64,000 nucleotides of DNA. Origin: SKUL01 sp964487545. Lineage in GTDB: Bacteria; Bacteroidota; Bacteroidia; Flavobacteriales_D; SKUL01. A program made the translations under genes and the position numbers. Location of the stretch: assembly GCA_964487545.1 (NCBI GenBank), contig CAZARI010000003.1, positions 1-64,000 of the forward strand. The letters are read 5' to 3'. This document shows positions 36,066 through 44,583 of the stretch, piece after piece. The notes beneath the pieces are model-generated. The model was not told where the DNA came from. It did no database searches and saw only the letters and a program-made list of their open reading frames with translations. The stretch's first letter is position 1, and every line of letters begins with the position of its first letter.

Positions 36066-36848
36066 TTATCTGCCCGTGAATTTTGGTTTTCGTTTTTCGA
36101 GAAATGCACTGGTTCCTTCTTTGAAATCGTCGGTGCCAAAGCATTTACCAAACTCTTCGATTTCTACCTCTAACCCATTCACTCCAGGCTCAAACGCAGC
36201 ATTTACCGAGCGTATTGCGCTGGCAATAGCACTTGAAGAGTTTTTAAGAATTCGGCCGGCCATTTCCAAACATGAAGCCATCAGGTGTTCTTGTTCCACC
36301 ACACTATTAACCAAGCCGAGGGTGAGTGCCTGATCGGCGTTGACCATGCCACCGGTCATGATCATTTCCAGGGCCTTCCCACGTCCAACGAGCTGAGTTA
36401 GTCGTTGTGTTCCGCCATAACCCGGAATGACGCCCAGCGAAACCTCTGGCAAACCGAGCTTCGCGTTGTTTGATGCCACGCGAATATGTGCACTCATGGC
36501 CAATTCCAGCCCGCCGCCCAGCGCATAGCCGTTCACGGCAGCAATCACCGGAATGGTGGAGTCTGCAATTTTGTTAAACAGTTTTCGATGTCCTTCTGCG
36601 CTGAGTTTCTTGCCTTCTTCGATAGAATAGTGTGCAAATTCCGAAATGTCGGCACCGGCAACAAATGCCGATTGGCCGGCTCCGGTAATCACCATAACCC
36701 TGACCTCTTTTTGCTCGCTCGCGCTGTCAATTGCGCGACTCAATTCATTGATGGTGATAGAGTTTAACGCGTTGAGTTTGTCAGGACGATTAATGGTGAT
36801 GGTTAGAATTTCTCCAGATTGCTGAACCAGTATGTTTTGATATTCCAT
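36066..36848 (-). CDS. Enoyl-CoA hydratase/isomerase family protein (crotonase)
   Basis: 260 residues, standard crotonase length. The oxyanion-hole segments are AFVAGADISEFAH and NGYALGGGLELAMSAHIRVAS; the Glu of the first turn after GYGGTQRL (LPEVSLGVIPGYGGTQRL) and the upstream Glu in GGGLELAM are at the expected catalytic places for hydratases. It should hydrate 2-enoyl-CoA in beta-oxidation, although many paralogues have other acyl-CoA reactions. It lies between the histidine kinase and the flippase on the same strand, with a -7 box before it. Confidence 0.9.
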   Translation of the reverse strand: MEYQNILVQQSGEILTITINRPDKLNALNSITINELSRAIDSASEQKEVRVMVITGAGQSAFVAGADISEFAHYSIEEGKKLSAEGHRKLFNKIADSTIPVIAAVNGYALGGGLELAMSAHIRVASNNAKLGLPEVSLGVIPGYGGTQRLTQLVGRGKALEMIMTGGMVNADQALTLGLVNSVVEQEHLMASCLEMAGRILKNSSSAIASAIRSVNAAFEPGVNGLEVEIEEFGKCFGTDDFKEGTSAFLEKRKPKFTGR

Positions 36849-36879
36849 AGCGTCGCCTTTTTCGGTTGATGTTGAAAAA

Positions 36880-36887
36880 CAAAAGTA
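36880..36887 (-). promoter_or_regulatory. Candidate -7 box (TACTTTTG) for the crotonase gene
   Basis: The minus-strand octamer TACTTTTG lies 31 bases before the ATG at 36848 and fits TAnnTTTG. No TTG is at the matching -33 distance, so the call rests on the -7 element alone. Confidence 0.4.
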
Positions 36888-36900
36888 GGATTATCTTCCG

Positions 36901-39900
36901 TTACTTCGAGCCGCTAGTAGAATCGCCCCGCGCGGGAATTTCGATAAAGAAGGTGGTGCCGCAGCCCGTTTCGGTTTCGAACCAAATTTTGCCATTGATG
37001 TTTTGTACAATGCTCTGCACCATGGCCAAACCCAGACCCATTCCGGTAGTTTTGGTGGTGAAGTTGGGCCTAAAAATCTTGTCCTGCATATCTTCAGGAA
37101 TGCCCTCACCGTTGTCGCTCACTTTAATTATAAAGCCCGATTCAGAAGCCTCGGTTGAGAGCTGAATTCTTGCTGTTTCATGGGCGTCGGTTGCCTGCAA
37201 GCTGTTCTTTATCAGGTTCTGAATGGCACGCAGTAATTGATTGTAATCGGCGTGAACGATGGGTGGTAGTGATTGTTGCGGATGGTACGAAATGTCTACT
37301 CCGGGCAGCTCGCGATAGAGCTCCACCACATTTTCTATCAGTTTGTTGAGGTTGACCTCGGCCAGTTCGGCACGAGGCATCTTGGCAAAATTCGAAAACG
37401 CATTGGCGATTTCACTCAGGGTATCGATTTGCTCAATCAGCACTTCGGCTGTGCGCGCAATGCGGTGCTCCACGTGTTGCCCCTCGTCCACCGCTTTCTG
37501 AAGCAGTTGGATATTCAACTTCATCGGTGTCAGCGGATTTTTTATTTCGTGGGCCACCTGCCGCGCCATCTCGCGCCATGCACTTTCGCGCTCCGATCGG
37601 GCCAGCTCCTCGGCCTTGATTTCCAACTCACTCACTTTTCGGTTGTATTCATGCACCAAGTTGCCAATCACATCTGAACCCTTATATACAATCTGTTCAT
37701 TTTGTCGGCCAAGCTCAATGCGGCTCAAAGAGCGCTGTAACTCCTGCAAAGGACGCGTAATGCGATTCGATATAAACACCGCCGCAACAATACTCATCGC
37801 CAGCAGCAACACAAAGATGTTGACCATGGTCACAAACAAGCGCGCAATTTCATCTTCCAGTGCATCTTGTCGGGCAAAATAGGGCAGGTTTACATACGCA
37901 ACGATATCGTTGTTGAAGTTGCGGAAAGGAACATAGGCCGACAGGTGTTTTAGCGCGCCTATCTTTTCCTCCTGAATATAATCGCTCTTTTGGTTGATGA
38001 CCATTTTTACATAGGCCTCTGAATTCATCCGGGGAGCCACCAATCCAGCCTCGAAAATTTTAGGTTGAGATGAAGCCACGAGTTCGCCCTTTTCATTGTA
38101 TATGTTGATGTCGGTGAAAAATACATACGACAGCTTTAACACGCGCGACTTGAGTTGGTCAATCAACGGATCGGTTATCGCGGTTTCATTGATCAGTTGA
38201 CTTTCGAGCTCAATAAGCACCGACTGAATTTTTTCACTCAGGATACGTTCGTTCTTTTCCTTAAACTGACGCACCGTGTAAAACCGGGTAGCTACACCAA
38301 AACTGACCAGCGCAATAATGATGATTCCTGCCGATAGCAATTGAATTTTGACGTTAAGGTGGTTGAGGTATGCTGGATTGAGCAGTTGCGGACGATGCAC
38401 AGGAAGCAAAATAAAAAACAGCGTACCGAAGAAAACAAACAGGTAGATAAAAGTGGTGATGTGGTCGAAGAAATTGAGATTTTCTTTACTGACCACAATA
38501 ATAGTTCGGTCATCAGCGCGGTGAACAAGGTGGCTGTAGTCTTTGTAGTTTTCGAACTCAAAGCGCTGTTCATTATCTTCATACAAACGGGTGTTGAGTC
38601 GGTAGTTATAGTTTCCGCGAGTTGCAACGAGTTTATCGTCGATATAGCGCGCATAGGAATACTGCTTAAAGTGTAGCGGCTGCTCTTCGTCTTGGTCAAT
38701 CAATAACTCAGGAAATCCAATCTCATCGGGAAACAGTTTAGATTCCAGCCCGATCACCACCCAGGCCAGTTGAGAAGTATCGTTTTCAAATACCGGCACT
38801 TTCGCCAGATAGCTAAGATTTTCAGGGTAATTGTAGAGATGATAAAGCTGGGCGTTCGCTGATGAAGGGTAGCCGTGTTCTTCAATCAGGCGATTGAATG
38901 ATTCGAGGTCTGGCGGACGCAATTCAGGCAAAATCCCCCAGTAACCACCGTCAGGTTTGTAGATGTGGATCGTAAAGTCGTATTTGTTCCAGTAGCGATC
39001 GGTAAACTGCTCTTCAATTTCATCGGCAAACACCGCATTGGTATAGCGACTGGATTGTTTGAGTTTGCTGCGAATGCTGAGGTCGTTGGCAATCAAATCG
39101 GCCACCGAGTCGAAGAGGAGTTCGGTTACCGGATCTTCGTCCGATGCCAGCCGTTCAGCATAAACCATGCGCTCGTTGCGCTCCTTTGACTGCGTATATT
39201 TTATCAGTGCAAATGTGCCAATTATCGAAAAAAACGCGAGCAGAATCAAGTTGAAACGCAGGCGATATGCCGGTGTGCTGCTGAGAGTGGCTGCTCCAAT
39301 AAGCGGCAACGCAGCAACGGGCCACAAAATGATTTTGAAATCGACAATGCCGTATAGATGTGCCAGAGTAATATGGGCGATCAGTGCAGCGATGATGGCG
39401 GAGATTGCGACGGTCCGCGAAGTGCTTTTCCAGTCTATCCAACGCAGAATGGCGCGTGAAAATAGATTGAACGAAAACAGCAGCATTCCGATAGACGCCA
39501 CAGCCAATGCGCTGTATATACTTAGGTTAAAAACATCATTGAGATTGAGGTTGATGCGCGAGTTTTCTATCAGTCCGAATATAAGCGGAGATATAAACAG
39601 CGCAAAAGAAAATCCCGAAAAGAACAATAGCGAAATGAAAACGGGATGGACCGAACGGACTTCGGCAGCTTTTGCCCGATTGTACAGAAAGTATCCGAGA
39701 AAGGTGATGAGTACACTGTTCACCAATAAATCGCCCAGGGAGGGAAACCAAAATGACGAGGCGTAAAGTGCTGGGTTGAACAAGAAAATATCGGCAAATG
39801 GGTTTTCTGAATAGAGCGATAAATAGCGCAAACCTGCCACCACTAGCGGCAGCAGAACGATCATCACCAGGGGGCGTTGTTTTTGACGAAACCACTGCTC

Positions 39901-40569
39901 AATTCCTGTCAACAAGGCGATCAGCCCCGATGCAATGAGGATGAAATTCAACCAAAGTCGCAGCGTGATACTGCGTCCGGTGCGCTCCAGATGAAAAACT
40001 ACGTCGCCGTTAACCATCACCGATGCCGATGTAGGCGAAGGTTTTAGGTAAATGTCGAAATTGTTGGGCAGTGGAATGTCACGTTGAAAATCATCGTACA
40101 AGTAGGCATTGTGATGCGGGTACGACGATCGGATCTGAAACAGCGCGTAATACTCACGGTTTCCTTCAATGTGTTTGAGCAATCCGTACCATCCGCTTTC
40201 GAGCTTTAGGTATTGCTCATCAGGAATTCCCGGACCAAACAGGTATTCGAAAGCCACTCGGTTGTCTGACCAATAGGCCAGCTCGTTTTGCTCAAAAACG
40301 GCGATGAACAGTCCTTTGTCGTCGAAAAGTCGGCTATAATAATCGGAATATTTTCGGGCAGCGCGCTCAACACCCAGTTGGTCAAAGCGGTTTTTGATGT
40401 CGGTGATTTCCTGGGTGGCGCCTTCTTTTTTATTCTCGATAGCCAAACTCAGTATATGAGCCGCTTTATCCAACGGTGGATCGCCCAAATGTGGAAATGA
40501 AATATACCAACCTGTACAGATCAGAAGTAATCCGGCAATGATGGTGTAAATCGGGTTTTTCACTAACAA
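36901..40569 (-). CDS. Large multi-span sensor histidine kinase with HAMP (NtrY-like)
   Basis: 1222 residues from TTG at 40569 or GTG at 40563; no ATG precedes the first membrane helix. About 12 membrane helices are visible: one at the N-terminus, a block of eight near 195-450, then helices flanking two extracytoplasmic regions (about 460-700 and 780-890). A HAMP domain (NRITRPLQELQRSL) leads to a HisKA domain with His1007 (VAHEIKNPLTPMKL), N-box NLIKNSLQAT, and DNGEGIP and GMGLGLAM boxes. It is a complete ATP-dependent autokinase. No response regulator is adjacent, so it is an orphan; the signal is unknown. Confidence 0.9.
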   Translation of the reverse strand: MLVKNPIYTIIAGLLLICTGWYISFPHLGDPPLDKAAHILSLAIENKKEGATQEITDIKNRFDQLGVERAARKYSDYYSRLFDDKGLFIAVFEQNELAYWSDNRVAFEYLFGPGIPDEQYLKLESGWYGLLKHIEGNREYYALFQIRSSYPHHNAYLYDDFQRDIPLPNNFDIYLKPSPTSASVMVNGDVVFHLERTGRSITLRLWLNFILIASGLIALLTGIEQWFRQKQRPLVMIVLLPLVVAGLRYLSLYSENPFADIFLFNPALYASSFWFPSLGDLLVNSVLITFLGYFLYNRAKAAEVRSVHPVFISLLFFSGFSFALFISPLIFGLIENSRINLNLNDVFNLSIYSALAVASIGMLLFSFNLFSRAILRWIDWKSTSRTVAISAIIAALIAHITLAHLYGIVDFKIILWPVAALPLIGAATLSSTPAYRLRFNLILLAFFSIIGTFALIKYTQSKERNERMVYAERLASDEDPVTELLFDSVADLIANDLSIRSKLKQSSRYTNAVFADEIEEQFTDRYWNKYDFTIHIYKPDGGYWGILPELRPPDLESFNRLIEEHGYPSSANAQLYHLYNYPENLSYLAKVPVFENDTSQLAWVVIGLESKLFPDEIGFPELLIDQDEEQPLHFKQYSYARYIDDKLVATRGNYNYRLNTRLYEDNEQRFEFENYKDYSHLVHRADDRTIIVVSKENLNFFDHITTFIYLFVFFGTLFFILLPVHRPQLLNPAYLNHLNVKIQLLSAGIIIIALVSFGVATRFYTVRQFKEKNERILSEKIQSVLIELESQLINETAITDPLIDQLKSRVLKLSYVFFTDINIYNEKGELVASSQPKIFEAGLVAPRMNSEAYVKMVINQKSDYIQEEKIGALKHLSAYVPFRNFNNDIVAYVNLPYFARQDALEDEIARLFVTMVNIFVLLLAMSIVAAVFISNRITRPLQELQRSLSRIELGRQNEQIVYKGSDVIGNLVHEYNRKVSELEIKAEELARSERESAWREMARQVAHEIKNPLTPMKLNIQLLQKAVDEGQHVEHRIARTAEVLIEQIDTLSEIANAFSNFAKMPRAELAEVNLNKLIENVVELYRELPGVDISYHPQQSLPPIVHADYNQLLRAIQNLIKNSLQATDAHETARIQLSTEASESGFIIKVSDNGEGIPEDMQDKIFRPNFTTKTTGMGLGLAMVQSIVQNINGKIWFETETGCGTTFFIEIPARGDSTSGSK

Positions 40570-40621
40570 GGGCTATTCTGCACTAAGGTAAATATTAGCG
40601 TCAACAGAATCAGGACAAAAA

Positions 40622-40653
40622 ATATGCCCCTTGCAGAAAACTGAGGGGCATAT
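40622..40653 (-). terminator. Rho-independent terminator of the ATP synthase operon
   Basis: ATATGCCCCT (40622-40631) pairs with AGGGGCATAT (40644-40653), a 10-bp perfect stem with a 12-base loop. On the minus strand it lies 28 bases after the atpG stop and a U-tract (A-run at 40617-40622) follows. Confidence 0.88.
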
Positions 40654-40680
40654 CGCTCAAATAGTATAGCTGGGAAGTAC

Positions 40681-41559
40681 TTAGTTGTTCAGTGCTTCGG
40701 CACCACCAACAATTTCCAGAATTTCTGCGGTGATGGCTGCCTGTCGTGCTTTGTTGTAAGTCAGCCTCAGTTCTTTGACCATCTCAGTGGCGTTGTCTGT
40801 TGCTTTGTGCATGGCGGTCATACGCGCACCGTGCTCGGCCGCTGTCGAATCGAGCAAAGCTTTAAAGAGCTGAATTTTGAGTGATTGGGGAACGAGCTGT
40901 TCAACGATTTCTTCACGGCTGGGCACAAAGATATAATCGATGGCGCGCGCTTCATCACCCGATTCCATTTCTGGCGGAGCAATCGGCAAAAATTGCTCTG
41001 TGCGACAGATTTGCACCCCAGCGTTTTTAAAGGAGTTGTAAACCAGTAGTACCCGGTCGTAGGTGCCCTTGCTAAACTGTTCCATCAGGTTTTCGGCAAT
41101 CGCTGCGGTTTCTTCAAAAGTCAGATCGTTGAGCACTTCGTATGGCGTATTACCAAAGGTTTCGGTAGCCAAGATTTTGTCCTTTCTGTACTTTTCGAAT
41201 ACTTTTTTTCCCAGGGCAAGAATCCGGATGTTGTGGCCTGCATATTCAGCGAGCAGTACCCGAGATTGCTTAATAATCTGGTTGTTGAAGCCGCCGCACA
41301 GTCCCCGATTAGAGCTGATGAGTACCAACAAAACATTTTTCACCTCGCGTTGGGCCGAGTAGGGGTTTTCTTCCATATCGAGGCCAGTGCTCAGATTTTG
41401 CAATACAGCCTGCAGCTTTTCGGCATACGGGCGCATTTGAGTAATTGCATCCTGAGCGCGTTTCAGTTTAGCAGCAGAAACCATTTTCATCGCAGAAGTG
41501 ATTTGTTTGGTAGAATCTACCGAAACAATTCTGCTGCGTATTTCCTTAAGATTAGCCAT
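40681..41559 (-). CDS. atpG: F1 ATP synthase gamma subunit
   Basis: 292 residues. Gamma is the central rotor shaft of F1. The N-terminal helix MANLKEIRSRIVSVDSTKQI and the C-terminal helix (MTAMHKATDNATEMVKELRL) are the two halves of the coiled coil; the Rossmann-like middle has SNRGLCGGFN. Length is normal. It is the last gene of the operon here and is followed by a strong terminator. atpD and atpC, which follow atpG in many bacteria, are not present. Confidence 0.97.
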   Translation of the reverse strand: MANLKEIRSRIVSVDSTKQITSAMKMVSAAKLKRAQDAITQMRPYAEKLQAVLQNLSTGLDMEENPYSAQREVKNVLLVLISSNRGLCGGFNNQIIKQSRVLLAEYAGHNIRILALGKKVFEKYRKDKILATETFGNTPYEVLNDLTFEETAAIAENLMEQFSKGTYDRVLLVYNSFKNAGVQICRTEQFLPIAPPEMESGDEARAIDYIFVPSREEIVEQLVPQSLKIQLFKALLDSTAAEHGARMTAMHKATDNATEMVKELRLTYNKARQAAITAEILEIVGGAEALNN

Positions 41560-41590
41560 GGCTGAAAATCAACTTGAGGTTCGCGTTTTA

Positions 41591-43165
41591 TTAATATTTG
41601 GCCGCTACTTCGGCCGCTACTTTTTCGAGTGTGCTGGTTACTTCGTCGGTCAGTTTTCCTGCGCGAAGCGTATCGAGCACCTCGCGATGGCTGGTTTCAA
41701 GCACCGACAGGTAACTCTCTTCAAACTCGCGCACTTTGTTTACCGGAACATTTCGAAGCAATCCTTTGGTTCCGCAGTATATAATGGCAATTTGCTTTTC
41801 TACCGGCATCGGTGAGTTTTGGCGCTGCTTGAGGATTTCCACGTTTTTCGCTCCCTTGTCCAGAACGGCCATTGTAGCGGGATCCAGGTCAGAACCGAAT
41901 TTGGCAAAAGCTTCGAGCTCGCGGTATTGTGCTTGGTCGAGTTTGAGCGTACCGGCTACTTTTTTCATTGATTTAATCTGGGCGTTTCCTCCCACACGTG
42001 AAACCGAAATCCCCACGTTAATTGCTGGGCGAATTCCTGCGTTAAATAGGTTGGCTTCGAGGAAGATCTGCCCGTCGGTAATAGAAATAACGTTGGTTGG
42101 AATATAGGCCGATACGTCACCAGCCTGGGTTTCGATAATTGGAAGTGCAGTTAGTGAACCGTTTCCTTTCACCTTCCCTTTGAGTGAAGGCGGTAGGTCG
42201 TTCATTTGCTGTGCAATTTCGTCTGATTCGTTAATCTTGGCAGCGCGCTCCAGCAGTCGTGAGTGCAGGTAGAAAACGTCGCCTGGATAAGCCTCTCGTC
42301 CTGGAGGGCGACGCAATAGCAGAGAAACTTCGCGGTAAGCTACGGCCTGCTTTGAGAGGTCGTCGTATATGATCAGTGCCGGACGTCCCGTATCGCGAAA
42401 GTACTCACCGATGGCGGCTCCGGAAAACGGTGCGTAGAACTGCATAGGTGCAGGGTCGGCAGCGTTTGCAGCAACCACAGTGGTATATTTCATGGCGCCG
42501 GCGTCTTCCAGGGTTTTAACGATGTGTGCCACGGTAGATCCTTTCTGGCCGATGGCTACATAAATACAATATACCGGCTCTCCGCGATCGTAGAATTCGC
42601 GCTGGTTGATGATGGTGTCGATTGCCACGGTTGATTTACCGGTTTGGCGGTCGCCGATAATTAGCTCGCGCTGACCCCGACCCACCGGAATCATGGCATC
42701 GATGGCTTTAATTCCTGTTTGCATTGGCTCGTCCACCGGCTTTCGGTAGATAACACCAGGTGCTTTTCGCTCCAATGGCATTTCAAATGTTTCTCCCTCG
42801 ATGGGGCCTTTACCGTCAATCGGAAGTCCCAGGGTGTTGACCACACGGCCAACAATTCCTTCACCTACCATTAGCGAAGCGATTTTTCCTGTTCGTTTAA
42901 CGGTAGCACCTTCGCGCAGGTCGGAGTATGGTCCGAGCAATACGGCGCCCACGTTATCCTCTTCCAGGTTCATGGCAATACCCTGAAGGCTGTTTGGGAA
43001 TTCTATCAGCTCACCCTGTTGAACAGAGGTAAGTCCATAGATACGGGCAATACCGTCTCCTACCTGGAGGACCGTTCCCACTTCTTCCAATTCCGCCCCT
43101 GTTTTCAACCCGGACAGTTGTTCCTTCAATATTGCAGACACTTCTGCTGGTTTAACTTCAGCCAT
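41591..43165 (-). CDS. atpA: F1 ATP synthase alpha subunit
   Basis: 524 residues. The non-catalytic nucleotide-binding subunit of F1. The P-loop GDRQTGKST is at 171-179, the signature PAINVGISVSRVG lies near 380, and the arginine finger is in that Ser-Arg-Val stretch. Starts with the ATG at 43165, 19 bases after atpH. No unusual feature is visible. Confidence 0.98.
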   Translation of the reverse strand: MAEVKPAEVSAILKEQLSGLKTGAELEEVGTVLQVGDGIARIYGLTSVQQGELIEFPNSLQGIAMNLEEDNVGAVLLGPYSDLREGATVKRTGKIASLMVGEGIVGRVVNTLGLPIDGKGPIEGETFEMPLERKAPGVIYRKPVDEPMQTGIKAIDAMIPVGRGQRELIIGDRQTGKSTVAIDTIINQREFYDRGEPVYCIYVAIGQKGSTVAHIVKTLEDAGAMKYTTVVAANAADPAPMQFYAPFSGAAIGEYFRDTGRPALIIYDDLSKQAVAYREVSLLLRRPPGREAYPGDVFYLHSRLLERAAKINESDEIAQQMNDLPPSLKGKVKGNGSLTALPIIETQAGDVSAYIPTNVISITDGQIFLEANLFNAGIRPAINVGISVSRVGGNAQIKSMKKVAGTLKLDQAQYRELEAFAKFGSDLDPATMAVLDKGAKNVEILKQRQNSPMPVEKQIAIIYCGTKGLLRNVPVNKVREFEESYLSVLETSHREVLDTLRAGKLTDEVTSTLEKVAAEVAAKY

Positions 43166-43184
43166 TATGCTTAGTTTAAGTGAA

Positions 43185-43757
43185 TTATATTTTTGCTATG
43201 TATGGGTTCTTCGAGAACTCCAGACGGAGGTCATCGAACTTTCTTTTTATACTTTGATCGATTTGCAGGTCGCCAGCCCGGATGATAAATCCACCCACGA
43301 TTTCCGGATCCACTACTTCTTCCATTTCTATCTGACCACTGATATTCAGTTTCTGGATGTGTTTGTCGATAAAACCCCGGATATTTTTCGTCATCTCTTC
43401 ATCTGCTGGAATAGCTGTGGTGACCGAAACCGTGGTGATGTTTTTGAGCGTACGGTATTGCCTGCTCACAGCGTTGGCAATATCATATAATGCGCGCTCA
43501 CGTCCTTTGCGCACCACAATTTCAAGAAACGCCATTGCGGTTTGTCCTACTTTTCCGGCAAAAATGCTTTTCAGGATATTTGATTTGATGTCTGGCTTGA
43601 TGATCGGGCTTTTGAGCATCAGCACCAAATCGCGATTTTCATTCAGTGTTTGGGCTACCAGCTCCATATCCTGCCGGATGCTTTCCAGCTCGTTGCGCTC
43701 AATTCCCAAGTTAAGCAAGGAAGCGGCATAGCGATTGGATACCCTGATTTCTTTCAT
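43185..43757 (-). CDS. atpH: F1 ATP synthase delta subunit
   Basis: 190 residues. Delta joins the top of F1 to the b-subunit stalk. The N-terminal helical bundle (RVSNRYAASLLNLG) and the C-terminal FIIRAGDLQIDQSIKRKFDDL motif are typical. Three bases separate it from atpF, so translation is probably coupled. Confidence 0.95.
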   Translation of the reverse strand: MKEIRVSNRYAASLLNLGIERNELESIRQDMELVAQTLNENRDLVLMLKSPIIKPDIKSNILKSIFAGKVGQTAMAFLEIVVRKGRERALYDIANAVSRQYRTLKNITTVSVTTAIPADEEMTKNIRGFIDKHIQKLNISGQIEMEEVVDPEIVGGFIIRAGDLQIDQSIKRKFDDLRLEFSKNPYIAKI

Positions 43758-43760
43758 GGT

Positions 43761-44255
43761 TTAGTTCAGGTTAATGTTTTCCATCAGGTTGTTTACCAGC
43801 CTTTTGTGCTGTTCGTCACCCTTAAGTTGCTCGTGGATGATCTTCTCGGCAATTTCAATTGAAAGTTGAGCAACCTGATTTTTTAGATCGGAGATGGCGG
43901 CCATTTTTTCGTGGTGAATATTTTGACGGGCGGAAGCCATAATTTTATCGGCTTCCTGCTGCGCCTTCACCTTGCTTTCACTGATGATGGAGTCTTTAGC
44001 GTCGCGAGCTTCCTTGAGGATTTTATCTCGCTCAATTCGCGCTTCACGCAGCAGGTCTTCGTTTTGCGCGTGCAATTTATTCATCTCTTCGCGTGCTTGT
44101 TCGGCAGCAGTGAGGGCATCGGTAATGGTATGCTCACGTTCGTCGATGGCTTTGAGAATGGGCGACCACGCAAACTTTTTAAGTACTCCAAGCAGGATTA
44201 AAAAAGCGACGGTGGTCCAAAGGGCGAGTCCAAAATCGGGGGTAACTAAATCCAT
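43761..44255 (-). CDS. atpF: F0 ATP synthase b subunit
   Basis: 164 residues: one N-terminal membrane helix (about 8-25, FGLALWTTVAFLILLGVL) and a long charged coiled coil forming the outer stalk. The ATG is at 44255. Between this gene and atpE on the minus strand lies a hairpin (44292-44330) that could lower expression of atpF and later genes relative to atpE. Confidence 0.95.
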   Translation of the reverse strand: MDLVTPDFGLALWTTVAFLILLGVLKKFAWSPILKAIDEREHTITDALTAAEQAREEMNKLHAQNEDLLREARIERDKILKEARDAKDSIISESKVKAQQEADKIMASARQNIHHEKMAAISDLKNQVAQLSIEIAEKIIHEQLKGDEQHKRLVNNLMENINLN

Positions 44256-44291
44256 GGTCTTGTTTTATTATTTAGTCTAAATTCTAAAAAC

Positions 44292-44330
44292 GGAACCGCC
44301 CGACAACCAACCGTTGTCTGGTGCGGTTCC
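44292..44330 (-). other. Hairpin in the atpE-atpF intergenic region
   Basis: GGAACCGC (44292-44299) pairs with GCGGTTCC (44323-44330), and an inner stem GACAAC/GTTGTC (44302-44307, 44313-44318) continues the fold. On the minus strand it lies 8 bases after the atpE stop and is followed by TTTTTAG. It looks like a leaky terminator or RNA-stabilising structure. Confidence 0.65.
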
Positions 44331-44337
44331 TTTGTTC

Positions 44338-44547
44338 TTATCCACCAAAAAACGCAGAAGCAACGATACCAAACAGTGCAGCACCTTCAATAAGTGCAGC
44401 AGAGATAATCATTGCGGTCTGAATTTTACCCGCAGCCTCAGGCTGACGAGCGATAGCTTCTGTGGCTACTCCACCGATCCGACCGATACCGAGTCCGGCA
44501 CCGAGAACCGACAGACCTACGCCAATTGCAGCAAGTGTTCCAGTCAT
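44338..44547 (-). CDS. atpE: F0 ATP synthase c subunit
   Basis: 69 residues, two membrane helices joined by the polar loop ARQPE (Arg34-Gln35-Pro36). The helix-1 glycine motif GAGLGIGRIGG and the ion-binding Glu54 in IEGAALFG are present. The Ser after Glu and the upstream Gln typical of sodium-type rotors are not seen at those positions, so proton coupling is likelier. Many copies per complex are needed, which fits the hairpin that follows the gene. Confidence 0.96.
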   Translation of the reverse strand: MTGTLAAIGVGLSVLGAGLGIGRIGGVATEAIARQPEAAGKIQTAMIISAALIEGAALFGIVASAFFGG

Positions 44548-44583
44548 TGTATTAGATATTTAGGTGTATAAATAAATCCTTGA

